From Oscillospiraceae bacterium (GTDB taxonomy: Bacteria > Bacillota_A > Clostridia > Oscillospirales > Oscillospiraceae), in assembly GCA_017456105.1 (NCBI GenBank), contig JAFTKA010000010.1, positions 124,001 to 188,000 of the forward strand: a DNA stretch of 64,000 bases. Direction: 5' to 3'. Below are positions 34,716 through 44,305 of this stretch, piece by piece. The notes under the pieces were generated by a model. That model searched no databases, had not been told where the DNA came from, and saw nothing but the letters and a program-made list of their open reading frames with translations. Position numbers and translations under genes: made by a program. The first letter of the stretch is position 1, and each line of letters opens with the position of its first letter.

Positions 34716-35459
34716 CTATTTCATCTGCCACATCACGATGGCGGCCGCCACCGAGGCATTCAGGGATTCGCAGTGGCTGTTCATGGGAATGATCAGCTCC
34801 TGCTGTGCCTGCTCCAAAATCTCCTGACGGACACCCTGTCCCTCACTTCCGATGACCACAGCCATGGTACCAAGAGGTGCTTTGCGAATGTCCACAGCCT
34901 TGTCAGACAGTGCGGTTACACCAACGGGGATCTTCCGCTCTTGGCAGGCTTTTTGCACTTCCTGCCAGGTGGCCTGCACCACAGGCACACGGAACACCGC
35001 ACCCATACTGGCTCTGACTACCTTATGGCTGTAAGGATCGGCACAGCCCTCCAAAAGCACCACGGGAATATCCAAGGCATCTGCCGTCCGTAAAATCGTA
35101 CCCAGATTACCCGGATCCTGTACACCGTCCAAAAGAAGCATGCCCGGCTTCGGTTGAAACTCTGTTTTTTCCGGATACCGGCACAGGAACAAAGCCCCCT
35201 GGGGGGTCTTCATGGGGGAAATGGATTCCATCACATCTTCCGGCACCTGTACGCATCTGACACCCACCGGTAGCTGGATATCCACGCCGTCCGACAATAT
35301 CACCGTATCTAGACCTGGCCACCACCGAATTGCTTCCTGTAAAAGTTTTGTACCGTCGGCAACAAATACGCGGCTTTCCTCCCGCTCCCGACGGGAGCTG
35401 AGCAAACGCCGCACCTGCTGCAGCAAGGGGTTCTTCCTTGCAGTGATCCGCTCTATCAT
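34716..35459 (-). CDS. TrmH/SpoU-family RNA 2'-O-methyltransferase
   Basis: The 247-residue protein has an N-terminal substrate-binding domain (ESRVFVADGTKLLQEAI) and a SPOUT domain with the three family motifs: DGVQDPGNLGTILRTADA, VIGSEGQGV and IPMNSHCESLNASVAAAIV. Members methylate 23S rRNA or tRNA; the target here cannot be told. It is the first gene of the operon dprA-topA-trmFO-plsX-rnc, behind a clear promoter. Confidence 0.9.
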   Translation of the reverse strand: MIERITARKNPLLQQVRRLLSSRREREESRVFVADGTKLLQEAIRWWPGLDTVILSDGVDIQLPVGVRCVQVPEDVMESISPMKTPQGALFLCRYPEKTEFQPKPGMLLLDGVQDPGNLGTILRTADALDIPVVLLEGCADPYSHKVVRASMGAVFRVPVVQATWQEVQKACQERKIPVGVTALSDKAVDIRKAPLGTMAVVIGSEGQGVRQEILEQAQQELIIPMNSHCESLNASVAAAIVMWQMK

Positions 35460-35489
35460 TTTCTTTCCCCCTTGTACATTATTATATAT

Positions 35490-35517
35490 ATTATAGCAAT
35501 TTCCCCATTCTTTTCAA
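35490..35517 (-). promoter_or_regulatory. Promoter of the trmH-dprA-topA-trmFO-plsX-rnc operon
   Basis: TTGAAA (complement 35512-35517), a 16-base spacer and TATAAT (complement 35490-35495), about 30 bases before the start codon. Confidence 0.75.
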
Positions 35518-35772
35518 GTCCGTATATTTTTAAGCGTTTTGGGCCGATTTTATGGATAATTTTTCGCGGTTTGTTGTGAAAATAACCCATCGGCACTTAA
35601 TTTGCCTCCGGTTTTTGTATACATTCCCAAAAAACGCCCCGCCGCCACCGATTGTTTCGTATATTTATTCACTCTTTCTGTATATTTTATGTATTTTTCC
35701 CAAAAGATATTTTCCCTCAAGCACACCTGTTCTTCACAGGAAGAAAAATTTGTATAATTTTGCATAAAACTA

Positions 35773-35801
35773 TTGACAACATAAAACCAGAGTGCTATAG
35801 T
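35773..35801 (+). promoter_or_regulatory. Promoter of the ABC importer operon
   Basis: TTGACA 35773-35778, 17-base spacer, TATAGT 35796-35801. Upstream, 35518-35772 is AT-rich and without a supported gene; a small CCTGT/ACAGG hairpin at about 35728-35742 is the only structure I see. No T-box or other riboswitch is evident in the 45-base leader. Confidence 0.8.
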
Positions 35802-35845
35802 AGGGTCATTCGATGCCAACAAGGCAAGAAAGGACACTGATAAAA

Positions 35846-36817
35846 ATGAAAAAGATTATTGCACTTATGCTGGCCATGATGCTGCTGGTCTCCCTGGCAG
35901 CCTGCTCCAGCGGAGAAACCTCCGGCGACGCTACTTACACCGTAGGTATCTGCCAGATCATGACTCACCCCGCTTTGGATTCTGCCACCGAGGGCTTCAA
36001 GGCCGCTTTGAAGGAAGAACTGGGCGAAGATGCTGTCAAGTTCCTGGATAAGGACGCCGGCGGTGAATTCACCAACTGCGGCACTATTATGGACGGCTTT
36101 GTTGCTGAAAACGTAGACCTGATCCTGGCAAACGCCACTGCTCCCCTGCAGGCCGCTGCCTCTGCAACCAAGGATATCCCCGTTCTGGGCACCTCCATTA
36201 CCGACTACGCCACCGCTTTGAATATCACCGACTGGACCGGTACTGTGGGCGGCAACATCTCCGGTACCTCTGACCTGGCCCCTCTGGACCAGCAGGCTCA
36301 AATGATCAAGGATCTGTTCCCCAACACTCAGAAGGTCGGCCTGCTGTACTGCTCCAATGAGCCCAACTCCGTATACCAGATCACTGAGGTTGGCAAATAC
36401 CTGACCGAGCTGGGTATCGCCAGTGAGCCCTATGCCTTCACTGATGTCAACGACCTGGCCTCCGTTGCCGAGACTGCCTGCAACAATGTAGATGTTATTT
36501 ACATTCCCACCGATAACACCGCCGCCACCTATGCAGAAAATATTGCCAACGTGGTAATCCCCGCCAAGGTGCCTGTCGTCTGCGGTGAGTCCAACACCTG
36601 TGCCGGCTGCGGCGTGGCAACCCTGTCCATTGACTACTACGATCTGGGCTACACCACCGGCAAGATGGCTGCCAAGATCCTGACCGGTGAAGCTGATATC
36701 TCCACTATGGAAGTGCAGTTCGCCCCCGAGGTTACCAAGATGTACAACGCAGCCAACTGTGAAGCTCTTGGTCTGACAATGCCCGATGACTACGTGGCCA
36801 TCGAGCCTGCCGAATAA
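35846..36817 (+). CDS. ABC transporter substrate-binding lipoprotein (TrpX-like)
   Basis: The 323-residue protein has a lipoprotein signal ending in LAAC (Cys at about residue 20) and a periplasmic-binding-like fold of the ABC_sub_bind family (YTVGICQIMTHPALDSATEGF; DYATALNITDWTGTVGGNISG; KVGLLYCSNEPNSVYQ). Relatives include the TrpX binding protein of streptococci, but the ligand here is unknown. It is the first gene of a complete three-gene importer. AAAGGA lies 13 bases before the ATG, rather far. A hairpin follows it, so it may be made in excess over the membrane parts. Confidence 0.9.
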   Translation: MKKIIALMLAMMLLVSLAACSSGETSGDATYTVGICQIMTHPALDSATEGFKAALKEELGEDAVKFLDKDAGGEFTNCGTIMDGFVAENVDLILANATAPLQAAASATKDIPVLGTSITDYATALNITDWTGTVGGNISGTSDLAPLDQQAQMIKDLFPNTQKVGLLYCSNEPNSVYQITEVGKYLTELGIASEPYAFTDVNDLASVAETACNNVDVIYIPTDNTAATYAENIANVVIPAKVPVVCGESNTCAGCGVATLSIDYYDLGYTTGKMAAKILTGEADISTMEVQFAPEVTKMYNAANCEALGLTMPDDYVAIEPAE

Positions 36818-36830
36818 TCAGGTAAATAAC

Positions 36831-36867
36831 AAAACAGCGGAATGACTTCTGTTTTTCCGCTGTTTTT
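36831..36867 (+). terminator. Intercistronic hairpin after the binding-protein gene
   Basis: AAAACAGCGGAA and TTCCGCTGTTTT form a 12-bp stem followed by T. It probably causes partial termination so that the binding protein exceeds the permease. Confidence 0.75.
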
Positions 36868-36900
36868 CCTGTGTTATCTTACAAGAGAGGAAAACCCAAA

Positions 36901-37848
36901 ATGAACATATTCGCTTTCTTCAATTCCCTGCCAGGTGCATTTGGACAGGGTCTTGCCTGGGGTATTATGGCCATCGGTGTCTATATCACCTACAGGATCC
37001 TGGATATTGCTGATCTGACCGTAGACGGCAGCCTGGCCACCGGTGGTGCAGTCTGTGCCATCGCCATCAGCCTGGGCGTCAACCCCTGGGTGGCAATGCT
37101 GCTGGCGGTGCTGTCCGGTATGCTGGCCGGTCTTATTACAGGTCTTCTGCACACCGCTTGCGGTATCCCCGCCATTTTGTCCGGTATTCTGACCCAGCTG
37201 GCTCTGTATTCCGTCAATTTGCGGATTATGGCTATCGGCAGCAATGCCACCACCAAGGCAACTGTGGCCTTGAATGTGGATAAGCATGATCTGCTGCTAT
37301 CCTCCCGCTTTGTCCGGGAAATTGGTCTGAACAACCCCCTGATTCTGCTGGCTGTTGGCTGCATCGTTGTGATCGGTGCTCTTTATTGGTTCTTTGGAAC
37401 AGAACAGGGCTGTGCCCTGCGGGCCACCGGTGCAAACCAGGCAACTGCCAGAGCCCAGGGCATCAATACCAATTTTGGAAAAGTCCTTGCCCTGGTCATT
37501 TCCAACGGATTGGTTGCTCTGTCCGGTGCACTATTGGCCCAGTATCAGGGCAGTGCCACCATCGATATGGGCCGCGGTGCCATCGTTATCGGTCTTGCTG
37601 CCGTGATCATCGGTGAGGTTCTGTTCAGTAAGATATTTATTAACTTTGCTTTGAAGCTGCTGGCCAGCATTATTGGTGCGATCATTTATTTTGTAGTTAT
37701 CACATTTGTTCTGCGACTGGGTCTGGAATCCACGGATCTGAAGCTGCTGACTGCTCTGGTGGTCGCCCTGTTCCTGTCCATTCCCTTCTGGAAGGGTAAG
37801 TATTTTGGAAAACACGCAAAGGGAGGTCTGCACCATGCTAAACATTAA
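36901..37848 (+). CDS. ABC transporter permease (TrpY-like)
   Basis: The 315-residue integral membrane protein has about 8-9 hydrophobic segments and belongs to the branched-chain-amino-acid/LivH-like permease superfamily. Markers are RILDIADLTVDGSLATGGAV near the start, ATGANQATARAQGINTNFGK as the cytoplasmic coupling loop, and IDMGRGAIVIGLAAVIIGE. It would move the ligand delivered by the lipoprotein. The ATG at 36901 follows GAGAGG. Its end overlaps the ATPase start by 14 bases. Confidence 0.9.
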   Translation: MNIFAFFNSLPGAFGQGLAWGIMAIGVYITYRILDIADLTVDGSLATGGAVCAIAISLGVNPWVAMLLAVLSGMLAGLITGLLHTACGIPAILSGILTQLALYSVNLRIMAIGSNATTKATVALNVDKHDLLLSSRFVREIGLNNPLILLAVGCIVVIGALYWFFGTEQGCALRATGANQATARAQGINTNFGKVLALVISNGLVALSGALLAQYQGSATIDMGRGAIVIGLAAVIIGEVLFSKIFINFALKLLASIIGAIIYFVVITFVLRLGLESTDLKLLTALVVALFLSIPFWKGKYFGKHAKGGLHHAKH

Positions 37849-38629
37849 AGCTATTTTCAAGACCTTCAATGCCGGCACTATCAACGAAAAGAAGGCTCTG
37901 CAAGGTGTGGATCTGCACCTGAAGCCCGGCGATTTCGTAACTGTCATCGGCGGCAACGGTGCCGGTAAGAGTACCCTTATGAACTGCGTTTCCGGTGCCT
38001 ATCCCGTAGATGGTGGCAGCATTCTTATTGATGGTGTGGACGTAACCCATCTGCCGGAATATAAGCGTGCAAAATACATTGGCCGTGTGTTCCAGGATCC
38101 TATGATGGGTACTGCCGCTACTATGCAAATCGAAGAAAACCTGGCTTTGGCCTCCCGTCGGGGTAAGCTTCGTGGCCTGAAGGCCGGTATCACCAAGACC
38201 GAGCGTGCCTTCTACAAGGAGCAGCTGAAGATCCTGGATCTGGGTCTTGAGGAACGGCTGACTGCCAAGGTCGGTCTGCTGTCCGGCGGCCAGCGGCAGG
38301 CTTTGACCCTTTTGATGGCCACATTGCAGAAACCCAAGCTCCTGCTTTTAGACGAGCACACCGCCGCTCTGGACCCCAAGACAGCCGCCAAGGTGCTGGA
38401 CGCCACCCAGCGGATCGTTGAGAAGGACAATCTGACCACTCTGATGATCACCCACAATATGCGTGATGCCATCACCTACGGCAACCGTCTGATCATGATG
38501 TACGACGGCAAGATCGTTGTTGATGTTTCCGGTGAGGAAAAGAAAAACCTCTCCGTAGAGCAGCTTCTGAACCTCTTCAGTCAGGTCAGCGGCTCTAACG
38601 AAGCCAACGACAAGCTTCTTCTTTCCTGA
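37835..38629 (+). CDS. ABC transporter ATP-binding protein (TrpZ-like)
   Basis: The 264-residue ATPase has Walker A GGNGAGKST (about residue 40), the signature LLSGGQRQALTLLMA, Walker B LLLLDEHTAALDP and the switch His in MITHNM. It powers the adjacent permease. GGGAGG precedes its ATG inside the permease gene. The cassette order binding protein, permease, ATPase is the same as in trpXYZ-like systems; the transported compound is not determined. Confidence 0.93.
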   Translation: MLNIKAIFKTFNAGTINEKKALQGVDLHLKPGDFVTVIGGNGAGKSTLMNCVSGAYPVDGGSILIDGVDVTHLPEYKRAKYIGRVFQDPMMGTAATMQIEENLALASRRGKLRGLKAGITKTERAFYKEQLKILDLGLEERLTAKVGLLSGGQRQALTLLMATLQKPKLLLLDEHTAALDPKTAAKVLDATQRIVEKDNLTTLMITHNMRDAITYGNRLIMMYDGKIVVDVSGEEKKNLSVEQLLNLFSQVSGSNEANDKLLLS

Positions 38630-38631
38630 TA

Positions 38632-38667
38632 AAAATCCCCCGGAGAAATCTCCGGGGGATTTTTTAG
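38632..38667. terminator. Terminator between the ABC operon and DUF4317 gene
   Basis: AAAATCCCCCGGAGA-aa-TCTCCGGGGGATTTT, a 15-bp stem followed by TTT; strong in the plus direction and symmetrical enough to act on both strands. Confidence 0.9.
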
Positions 38668-39803
38668 TTCTTTTCGTCGGGGAAACAGATAGACACACCG
38701 TTGACCTCTACATTTTCATCTGCACAGATCAGAAGGTATTTCACGCCACCGATAATTCTGGTCTCGATCAGATCGCTCCGCTCCGGATTTACCGTGATGG
38801 AAACGTCCGGGGTCTTGACCTCAAATTTCCGGTTATCGATCACGTTCTTGGGGTGGATCTCCGCCTCAAAGCCGAAGGTCTCATCATAGTCCACGCTAAA
38901 CTTGGCAAGGCCCTTTTCCGACACACCGGAGGTGGCCAAAGCCACCTTCACCTGCTCCTTATTGACAAGCAGAGTGTCCGGCACCCGGCTCTCCTTATGC
39001 AGGTCGATGCACTGGCAAAGCTGCTCATGAACTGCCTGCACTACCTCCAGGCTGCACTCATCTCCCAAGGTGCGGGTCAGCAGTGCCTCAAAGGACTTCT
39101 TCTGCTCGTAAGCCGGCTTGGGAACGGGGGTATTGAATACTGAACTCACGAAAGCCTCGTGGTTATCCTTGGGGGAATGGGTGTAGAACAGAGCATTGTA
39201 AATATTGGCTCTTCGGTCATCAAAGGCCGGGAACAAAAAGCCCAGCTCCGGAGCGGCCACCACCTGTGCCGTGCCGCCGATCTGAAAGGCCTTCTCCTCT
39301 GCCGCATAGTGGAGGTTTGCTTTGCTGAGCTTTACGGGGCAAACCGCACACAGAATGTACTTATAAACCTCCCCGCTGTCACCCTCGTCCCCTTCTTCGC
39401 TGCTCTTAAAAGGCACATCATAGCTTTCGCAGCCTAAGAGGATCAGGTAGTTTTCTTCAAAATGTACGGTTTCCATGACCTTCTCGTAGAAGGCTTTCCG
39501 CAGTTCCTCGTTTTTAAGGCTGGTATCCCGCAGAGCCATCAAAAGGTTATGTTCGGGGCTGCCCGCCACCTGGCTCGTCTTAAAGGACAAGTCAATGAGG
39601 TTCTTTCCCACCGAGCCGGACAGGACCTTCTTCATGACGCCAAAATACATCTCCGCCTCATTTTCCGGCATCATGGCTACGCTCTGCTTGAACTCGGAGA
39701 TGATCTCCTTCTGAGTGTTCACATAGCAGCCGTAAATGGAAGTCATATTACTGCGGTCCCGGCGAATTCTCCGCCGGATCTCACCGATCTCTTTCTGATT
39801 CAT
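38664..39803 (-). CDS. DUF4317 family protein
   Basis: The 379-residue protein begins MNQKEIGEIRRRIRRDRSNM and continues with IYGCYVNTQKEIISEFKQSV, the pattern I know from the clostridial DUF4317 family. No catalytic motif or membrane segment is visible; it appears cytosolic. It contains CESYDVPF and CAVCPVKLSK segments in the middle and a beta-rich C-terminus. Function is unknown. It lies downstream of pgsA on the same strand, separated by a hairpin. Confidence 0.8.
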   Translation of the reverse strand: MNQKEIGEIRRRIRRDRSNMTSIYGCYVNTQKEIISEFKQSVAMMPENEAEMYFGVMKKVLSGSVGKNLIDLSFKTSQVAGSPEHNLLMALRDTSLKNEELRKAFYEKVMETVHFEENYLILLGCESYDVPFKSSEEGDEGDSGEVYKYILCAVCPVKLSKANLHYAAEEKAFQIGGTAQVVAAPELGFLFPAFDDRRANIYNALFYTHSPKDNHEAFVSSVFNTPVPKPAYEQKKSFEALLTRTLGDECSLEVVQAVHEQLCQCIDLHKESRVPDTLLVNKEQVKVALATSGVSEKGLAKFSVDYDETFGFEAEIHPKNVIDNRKFEVKTPDVSITVNPERSDLIETRIIGGVKYLLICADENVEVNGVSICFPDEKN

Positions 39804-39824
39804 AATGTAACCCTCTCTATTTTT

Positions 39825-39848
39825 TACGCCGGTGCAAGCACCGGCGTA
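39825..39848. other. Hairpin between pgsA and the DUF4317 gene
   Basis: TACGCCGGTGC-aa-GCACCGGCGTA is a perfect 11-bp stem. On the minus strand it is followed by A, not T, so it is a poor intrinsic terminator and may be a processing or stabilising hairpin. Confidence 0.55.
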
Positions 39849-39854
39849 ATTGCT

Positions 39855-40388
39855 TTATTTATCCCAAAGGCAGATCCAGTTCTGAATAAAGTACTCAATG
39901 CCGGAATAGACCGTCGTAACTACGATCACCGCAGTTACCGCAATACTGACCCAGGGCTCCAGGGGGAACGCCATCATAACGCACAGGCCGATCATGGTGC
40001 TGGCGGTCTTGACCTTGCCGCTCCAGCCGGCAGCGATCACCTTGCCCTTGCCCACTGCCACCAGCCGCAGGCCGGTAACCGCAAACTCACGGGTCAGAAC
40101 GATCATCAGAGCCCAGGCGGGCATCATTTTCCATTCGCAGAACATCGTCATCGCCGCGATGGTCAGAAGCTTGTCAGCTAAGGGATCCAGAAACTTTCCG
40201 AAGTCGCTGACCTGATTGCATTTCCGGGCGATCTGGCCGTCCACAAAGTCCGTCAGGCTTGCGATAATAAACACCGCAAAAGACAGCCACATATAAAGGT
40301 TGGGCTGGCCTCCGCTTAAGTACATAAGCACCATATACACCGGGATAAATGCCACCCGGACCAAAGTGATCTTGCTTGCTAAAGTCAT
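39855..40388 (-). CDS. pgsA: CDP-diacylglycerol-glycerol-3-phosphate phosphatidyltransferase PgsA
   Basis: PgsA makes phosphatidylglycerol phosphate at the membrane. The 177-residue protein carries the CDP-alcohol phosphotransferase motif DFVDGQIARKCNQVSDFGKF continuing LDPLADK (about residues 47-73) and four or five hydrophobic segments. The size is normal. It starts one base after the rimO stop, a pairing (rimO-pgsA, near recA) common in Firmicutes. Confidence 0.95.
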   Translation of the reverse strand: MTLASKITLVRVAFIPVYMVLMYLSGGQPNLYMWLSFAVFIIASLTDFVDGQIARKCNQVSDFGKFLDPLADKLLTIAAMTMFCEWKMMPAWALMIVLTREFAVTGLRLVAVGKGKVIAAGWSGKVKTASTMIGLCVMMAFPLEPWVSIAVTAVIVVTTVYSGIEYFIQNWICLWDK

Positions 40389-40389
40389 G

Positions 40390-41718
40390 TCAATCCTCCG
40401 CTACAAAACCTGTCAGGTCTCCGTCGATCACACCTTCGATGCAAACCTTTACGAACTCACCCTCGGAAATATCCTCCTGGGTGGCGATCCAGACTCTGCC
40501 GTCAATTTCCGGTGAGTCGGCATAGGTGCGGCCATAGTACTGACCGTACTCCTCGTCATAACCGTCCACTAAAACGTCAACCGTTTTTCCGATCATGGAA
40601 GCATTGTATTCGTCCATGATCCGGGACTGTATGATCTCAAGCTGCTGGGCTCTTTTCTGGGCAATTTCCCAGTCCACAAACTCCATATCGGCAGCGGGTG
40701 TCCCCTCCTCCGGGGAGAACGGAAACACGCCCACCCGTTCCATACGCTGCTCCTTGATAAACTCACAAAGCTCCTCGAATTCCGCTTCACCCTCACCGGG
40801 AAGACCGGTAATCACGCTGGTGCGGATCACAAGTCCGGGGATCCGGTCTCTCAGCTTTTGGAACAGTTCTTTCACGTACTGGCTGTTGCCACGCCGATTC
40901 ATTAACTCTAATATTCTATCATTACAATGCTGAATAGGCAAGTCCAAATATTTCACAATTTTCTTTTCGCTTGCCATTACCTCGATCAGCTCGTCGTCAA
41001 TTTCGTCGGGATAGGCATAGTGAAGCCGGATCCATTGCAGGCCCTCAATCTCGCAAAGCCGTCTTAAAAGCTCCGGTAACAGCCTTTTATGACCGGGCAG
41101 ATCCGTGCCGTAACGGCAGGTGTCCTGAGCAACCACCAACAGTTCCTTGACACCGCTGTCAGCCAAAAGCCTTGCTTCATAGACAATATCGTCCATCTGG
41201 CGGCTGCGGTACTTGCCACGTAAATACGGGATAATGCAGTAGGAACAGCGATTATCGCAGCCCTCTGCGATCTTTATGTAGGCATAATGCTCCGGTGTGG
41301 TCAGAATTCTTCCGGTTTCCACCTCGGGAGCATCAATAGAGCCAAACTCCTCCGCCTTCTGATCCTGCAGCAGCTTTTCAATGGCCGGTACGATCTCCGT
41401 ATAGCTGCCCGTGCCCAAAATTCCGTCTACCTCAGGCATTTCCTCCAGGATCTGCTGCTGATACCGCTGGGACAGGCAGCCGGTAACCAAGATCTTACCC
41501 ACCAGTCCCTGTTCCTTCAGCTGACCCATCTGCAAAATTGCGTCAATGGCCTCAGCCTTTGCCGAGTCGATAAAGCCGCAGGTGTTGATCACAACCACAT
41601 CGCAGCCCACCACGTCCGGCTGCACCGCAAATCCTGCCTCCTGCACCCGATACATCATTCGCTCGCAGTCCACCTGATTTTTGGCGCAGCCCAGAGAAAT
41701 AAAACCGATATTTGCCAT
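40390..41718 (-). CDS. rimO: Ribosomal protein S12 methylthiotransferase RimO
   Basis: RimO adds a methylthio group to Asp of S12. The 442-residue radical-SAM enzyme has the N-terminal MTTase domain (FISLGCAKNQVDCERMM; NTCGFIDSAK; GCLSQRY), the cluster motif GCDNRCSYCIIPYLRGKYRS at about residue 155, and a C-terminal TRAM domain. CGFIDSAKAEAID favours RimO over MiaB. The recX stop is one base upstream of its ATG. Confidence 0.95.
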   Translation of the reverse strand: MANIGFISLGCAKNQVDCERMMYRVQEAGFAVQPDVVGCDVVVINTCGFIDSAKAEAIDAILQMGQLKEQGLVGKILVTGCLSQRYQQQILEEMPEVDGILGTGSYTEIVPAIEKLLQDQKAEEFGSIDAPEVETGRILTTPEHYAYIKIAEGCDNRCSYCIIPYLRGKYRSRQMDDIVYEARLLADSGVKELLVVAQDTCRYGTDLPGHKRLLPELLRRLCEIEGLQWIRLHYAYPDEIDDELIEVMASEKKIVKYLDLPIQHCNDRILELMNRRGNSQYVKELFQKLRDRIPGLVIRTSVITGLPGEGEAEFEELCEFIKEQRMERVGVFPFSPEEGTPAADMEFVDWEIAQKRAQQLEIIQSRIMDEYNASMIGKTVDVLVDGYDEEYGQYYGRTYADSPEIDGRVWIATQEDISEGEFVKVCIEGVIDGDLTGFVAED

Positions 41719-41719
41719 A

Positions 41720-42346
41720 TTAGTCCTCCGAAAAGTCCTCGTTCAGGGAAAGCTTTTGCAGTCCCTTGCGAATTTGGGCATAGCTATGCCCTCTCCTGAG
41801 CAGTGCATCGATCGCCTTTTTCACCTGACGGTCGTCCGACTCCCCTGTTAACCGGCTTCCCAAAAACGCCACAATGGCCTCCAGCTGATCCGGGTAGTCC
41901 GCCAACGCCTCCTGCCAGTACTCCTTGGGAATCCGTTTTTCATACAGAGCCTGCTTGGCTCTTGCCAAACCGTAGCCCTTGGCAATACACCGGGCGATGA
42001 TCTGTTCGGCAGTTTTCCTGTCGTCGATCAGATCCAAACTTTCCAGCCACTGCACCGCTTCTTTGGCCTGCTTGGGATCTTCTCCCTTGTGGATCAGCCG
42101 CTGCTCCAGATCCTTTTGGGATACGGAGGACGCCGCCACAATCCGCACAGCCCGCATTTTGGCAGACATCTGTCCCGCCGCCACCTGCAGTCTGGAAAAG
42201 GTCTCATCGTCCATCTCCATACCGGTGTAAAGGCCAAAATCCTCCACCGTCTGCCGGTAAAGCCGCAGGGTACTGCCATCGGAAAAGACAGTCCGATACC
42301 GCCCTGCCCTGTCGGGCTGGGCGGATAGCGACTCAATCCTCATCAT
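41720..42346 (-). CDS. recX: Regulatory protein RecX
   Basis: RecX modulates RecA filaments. The 208-residue protein has three-helix repeats typical of the family: [41 protein letters not shown], and [13 protein letters not shown] at the C-terminus. The N-terminal 60 residues are a variable extension. It starts at ATG 42346 (or the next ATG, 42343), overlapping the end of recA by 14 bases, so expression should follow recA. Confidence 0.88.
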   Translation of the reverse strand: MMRIESLSAQPDRAGRYRTVFSDGSTLRLYRQTVEDFGLYTGMEMDDETFSRLQVAAGQMSAKMRAVRIVAASSVSQKDLEQRLIHKGEDPKQAKEAVQWLESLDLIDDRKTAEQIIARCIAKGYGLARAKQALYEKRIPKEYWQEALADYPDQLEAIVAFLGSRLTGESDDRQVKKAIDALLRRGHSYAQIRKGLQKLSLNEDFSED

Positions 42347-43433
42347 TAAAATCGTCGGCACTGATGGCTACAGGCCGTTCTGCCGCTCTTGCAGGGGTAT
42401 GGGAGGCAGAGCCAGAGAGCAAATTGGCACGAACCTGCTGCTCTACCTGCTCAGCAATATCGGTATTGTTCTGCAGGAAGGTCTTTACGCTATCCTTGCC
42501 CTGGCCGATCCGCTCATCGCCCATGGAGAACCAGCTGCCGCTCTTCTGGATCACGTCCATCTGAACCGCCAGATCCACCAATTCGCCCCACTTGCTGATA
42601 CCCTCACCGTACATAATGTCAAAATATGCCTCACGGAAAGGAGGTGCTACCTTATTCTTGACCACCTTCACTCGGGTCTTGTTACCGATGACGTTGCCGC
42701 CCTCTTTGATGGACTCCACTCTGCGGACGTCCAAACGGACGGAGGAGTAGAACTTCAAGGCGTTGCCGCCGGTGGTGGTTTCGGGATTGCCGTACATCAC
42801 ACCGATCTTCATACGCAATTGGTTAATAAAGATGACCACACAGTTGGTCTTGGCGATGGTGCCTGCCAGCTTTCTGAGAGCCTGGGACATCAGACGAGCC
42901 TGCAGACCCACAAAGGTGTCGCCCATCTCGCCCTCGATCTCCTGCTTGGGAACAAGGGCAGCAACGGAGTCCACAACCACGGCGTCCACCGCACCGGAAC
43001 GAACCAGTGCGTCGGTGATCTCCAGTGCCTGCTCACCGGTATCCGGCTGGGATACCAGCATATTCTCCGTATCCACACCCAGAGCAGCGGCATAAACGGG
43101 ATCCAGAGCGTGCTCTGCGTCCACAAAGGCTACTTCGCCGCCCATTTTCTGAGCCTCTGCCAAAATGTGCAGAGCCAAAGTGGTCTTACCGGAGGATTCC
43201 GGTCCGTAGATCTCGATGATACGACCCTTGGGAACGCCACCGATGCCCAAAGCGGCATCCAATGCCAAAGAGCCGGTGGGAATGGCGTCCACATTCATAT
43301 CCGGGCGGTCGCCCAAACGCATAACCGTACCCTTGCCGTAGCTCTTTTCGATCTGGGAAAGAGCGGTCTCCAGGGCCTTCTTCTTATCGGTTGCGGGAGT
43401 CGGTGCTTCATAAGCTGTCTTTTTCGTAGCCAT
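42333..43433 (-). CDS. recA: Recombinase RecA
   Basis: RecA forms filaments on single-stranded DNA for recombination and SOS signalling. The 366-residue protein has Walker [15 protein letters not shown] (about residue 70), [20 protein letters not shown], and the L2/MAW region [20 protein letters not shown]. Numbers and order are typical. The ATG at 43433 overlaps the prmC stop (TGATG). No separate promoter or LexA-type palindrome is seen just upstream. recX overlaps its 3' end. Confidence 0.97.
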   Translation of the reverse strand: MATKKTAYEAPTPATDKKKALETALSQIEKSYGKGTVMRLGDRPDMNVDAIPTGSLALDAALGIGGVPKGRIIEIYGPESSGKTTLALHILAEAQKMGGEVAFVDAEHALDPVYAAALGVDTENMLVSQPDTGEQALEITDALVRSGAVDAVVVDSVAALVPKQEIEGEMGDTFVGLQARLMSQALRKLAGTIAKTNCVVIFINQLRMKIGVMYGNPETTTGGNALKFYSSVRLDVRRVESIKEGGNVIGNKTRVKVVKNKVAPPFREAYFDIMYGEGISKWGELVDLAVQMDVIQKSGSWFSMGDERIGQGKDSVKTFLQNNTDIAEQVEQQVRANLLSGSASHTPARAAERPVAISADDFNDED

Positions 43434-44305
43434 CACATATCTTCCTTTCTGCGGGCTAATACCGCCCGTTCTCTGTCGTTATAATCTCTGGAACGCTCCA
43501 GTATGGTATACCCATTTTCTTCCAAAATACCGCACACATCGTCCCCCTGCCCCATGCCAAACTCAAAGCACAGGTAACCGCCGGGCTTCAAGGCCGTCCG
43601 GTAGTTTGCGGAAATGGCACGGTAGAAGTCCAGGCCGTCGCCGCCGCCATGGAGAGCCATGTGAGGCTCATAGTCTTTGACGCTGTGGGGAAGCTCTTCC
43701 ATTTCCGCCGTAGTAACGTAGGGCGGATTGGAGACGATCAAATCAAACTTACCCAAAAATGCAGACGGCTCAGAAAGTGCATCAGCCTGAATACAGGCAA
43801 CTCTGCCGGTAAGCTTCTGTCCTGCCACATTCTTTTTGGCTACTGCCAAAGCTTCTTTTGACAGGTCTGCCAAGGTAACCTTGGCGTCCTTGACCCGCTT
43901 TGCAATGGCAAGTCCGATACAACCGGAGCCGGTGCAAAGATCCAGAACCCTAGGATTGGAATCCAAAAACAAAGCCTGCTTAATGGCAAGTGCCGTAACC
44001 GCACAGGTGTCATCTCTGGGGATCAGGACATTTTTATTCACCTGCAGGGTCATACCGTAAAAATCCCACTGCCCCAGCACGTAGGCCAAAGGCTCACCGG
44101 ACAGCACCCGGTTCACCGCTTCGGACATTGCATAGCAGGCACTTTCCGAGGCGTACATCTCCCGGTCCGCAAGTACCTGCTCGGTGGTCTTTCCGGTAAC
44201 GTGGCACAGCAGATTCCGTGCCAAAAGTCCTGCTGTCTGGGCATCTTCCTGGGTCATAAAGGCCCGTCTTGCCTCCAAATACAGTTCCGAAAGCTTCTTT
44301 ACCAC
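43433..44305 (-). CDS. prmC: Release-factor glutamine methyltransferase PrmC
   Basis: PrmC methylates the Gln of the GGQ motif of RF1 and RF2. The 290-residue enzyme shows the SAM motif [16 protein letters not shown] (about residue 117) and the catalytic NPPY in [16 protein letters not shown], with an N-terminal helical substrate domain. It uses a GTG start at 44305 that overlaps the upstream DUF1385 stop. prfA is not adjacent here; in many Clostridia DUF1385-prmC-prfA are consecutive. Confidence 0.94.
   Translation of the reverse strand: MVKKLSELYLEARRAFMTQEDAQTAGLLARNLLCHVTGKTTEQVLADREMYASESACYAMSEAVNRVLSGEPLAYVLGQWDFYGMTLQVNKNVLIPRDDTCAVTALAIKQALFLDSNPRVLDLCTGSGCIGLAIAKRVKDAKVTLADLSKEALAVAKKNVAGQKLTGRVACIQADALSEPSAFLGKFDLIVSNPPYVTTAEMEELPHSVKDYEPHMALHGGGDGLDFYRAISANYRTALKPGGYLCFEFGMGQGDDVCGILEENGYTILERSRDYNDRERAVLARRKEDM

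Noticed and set aside
35550..35837. 95-codon minus-strand frame in the trmH-ABC gap
   Set aside because: It covers the ABC promoter and an AT-rich region, lacks a good ribosome site, and its sequence is low-complexity.
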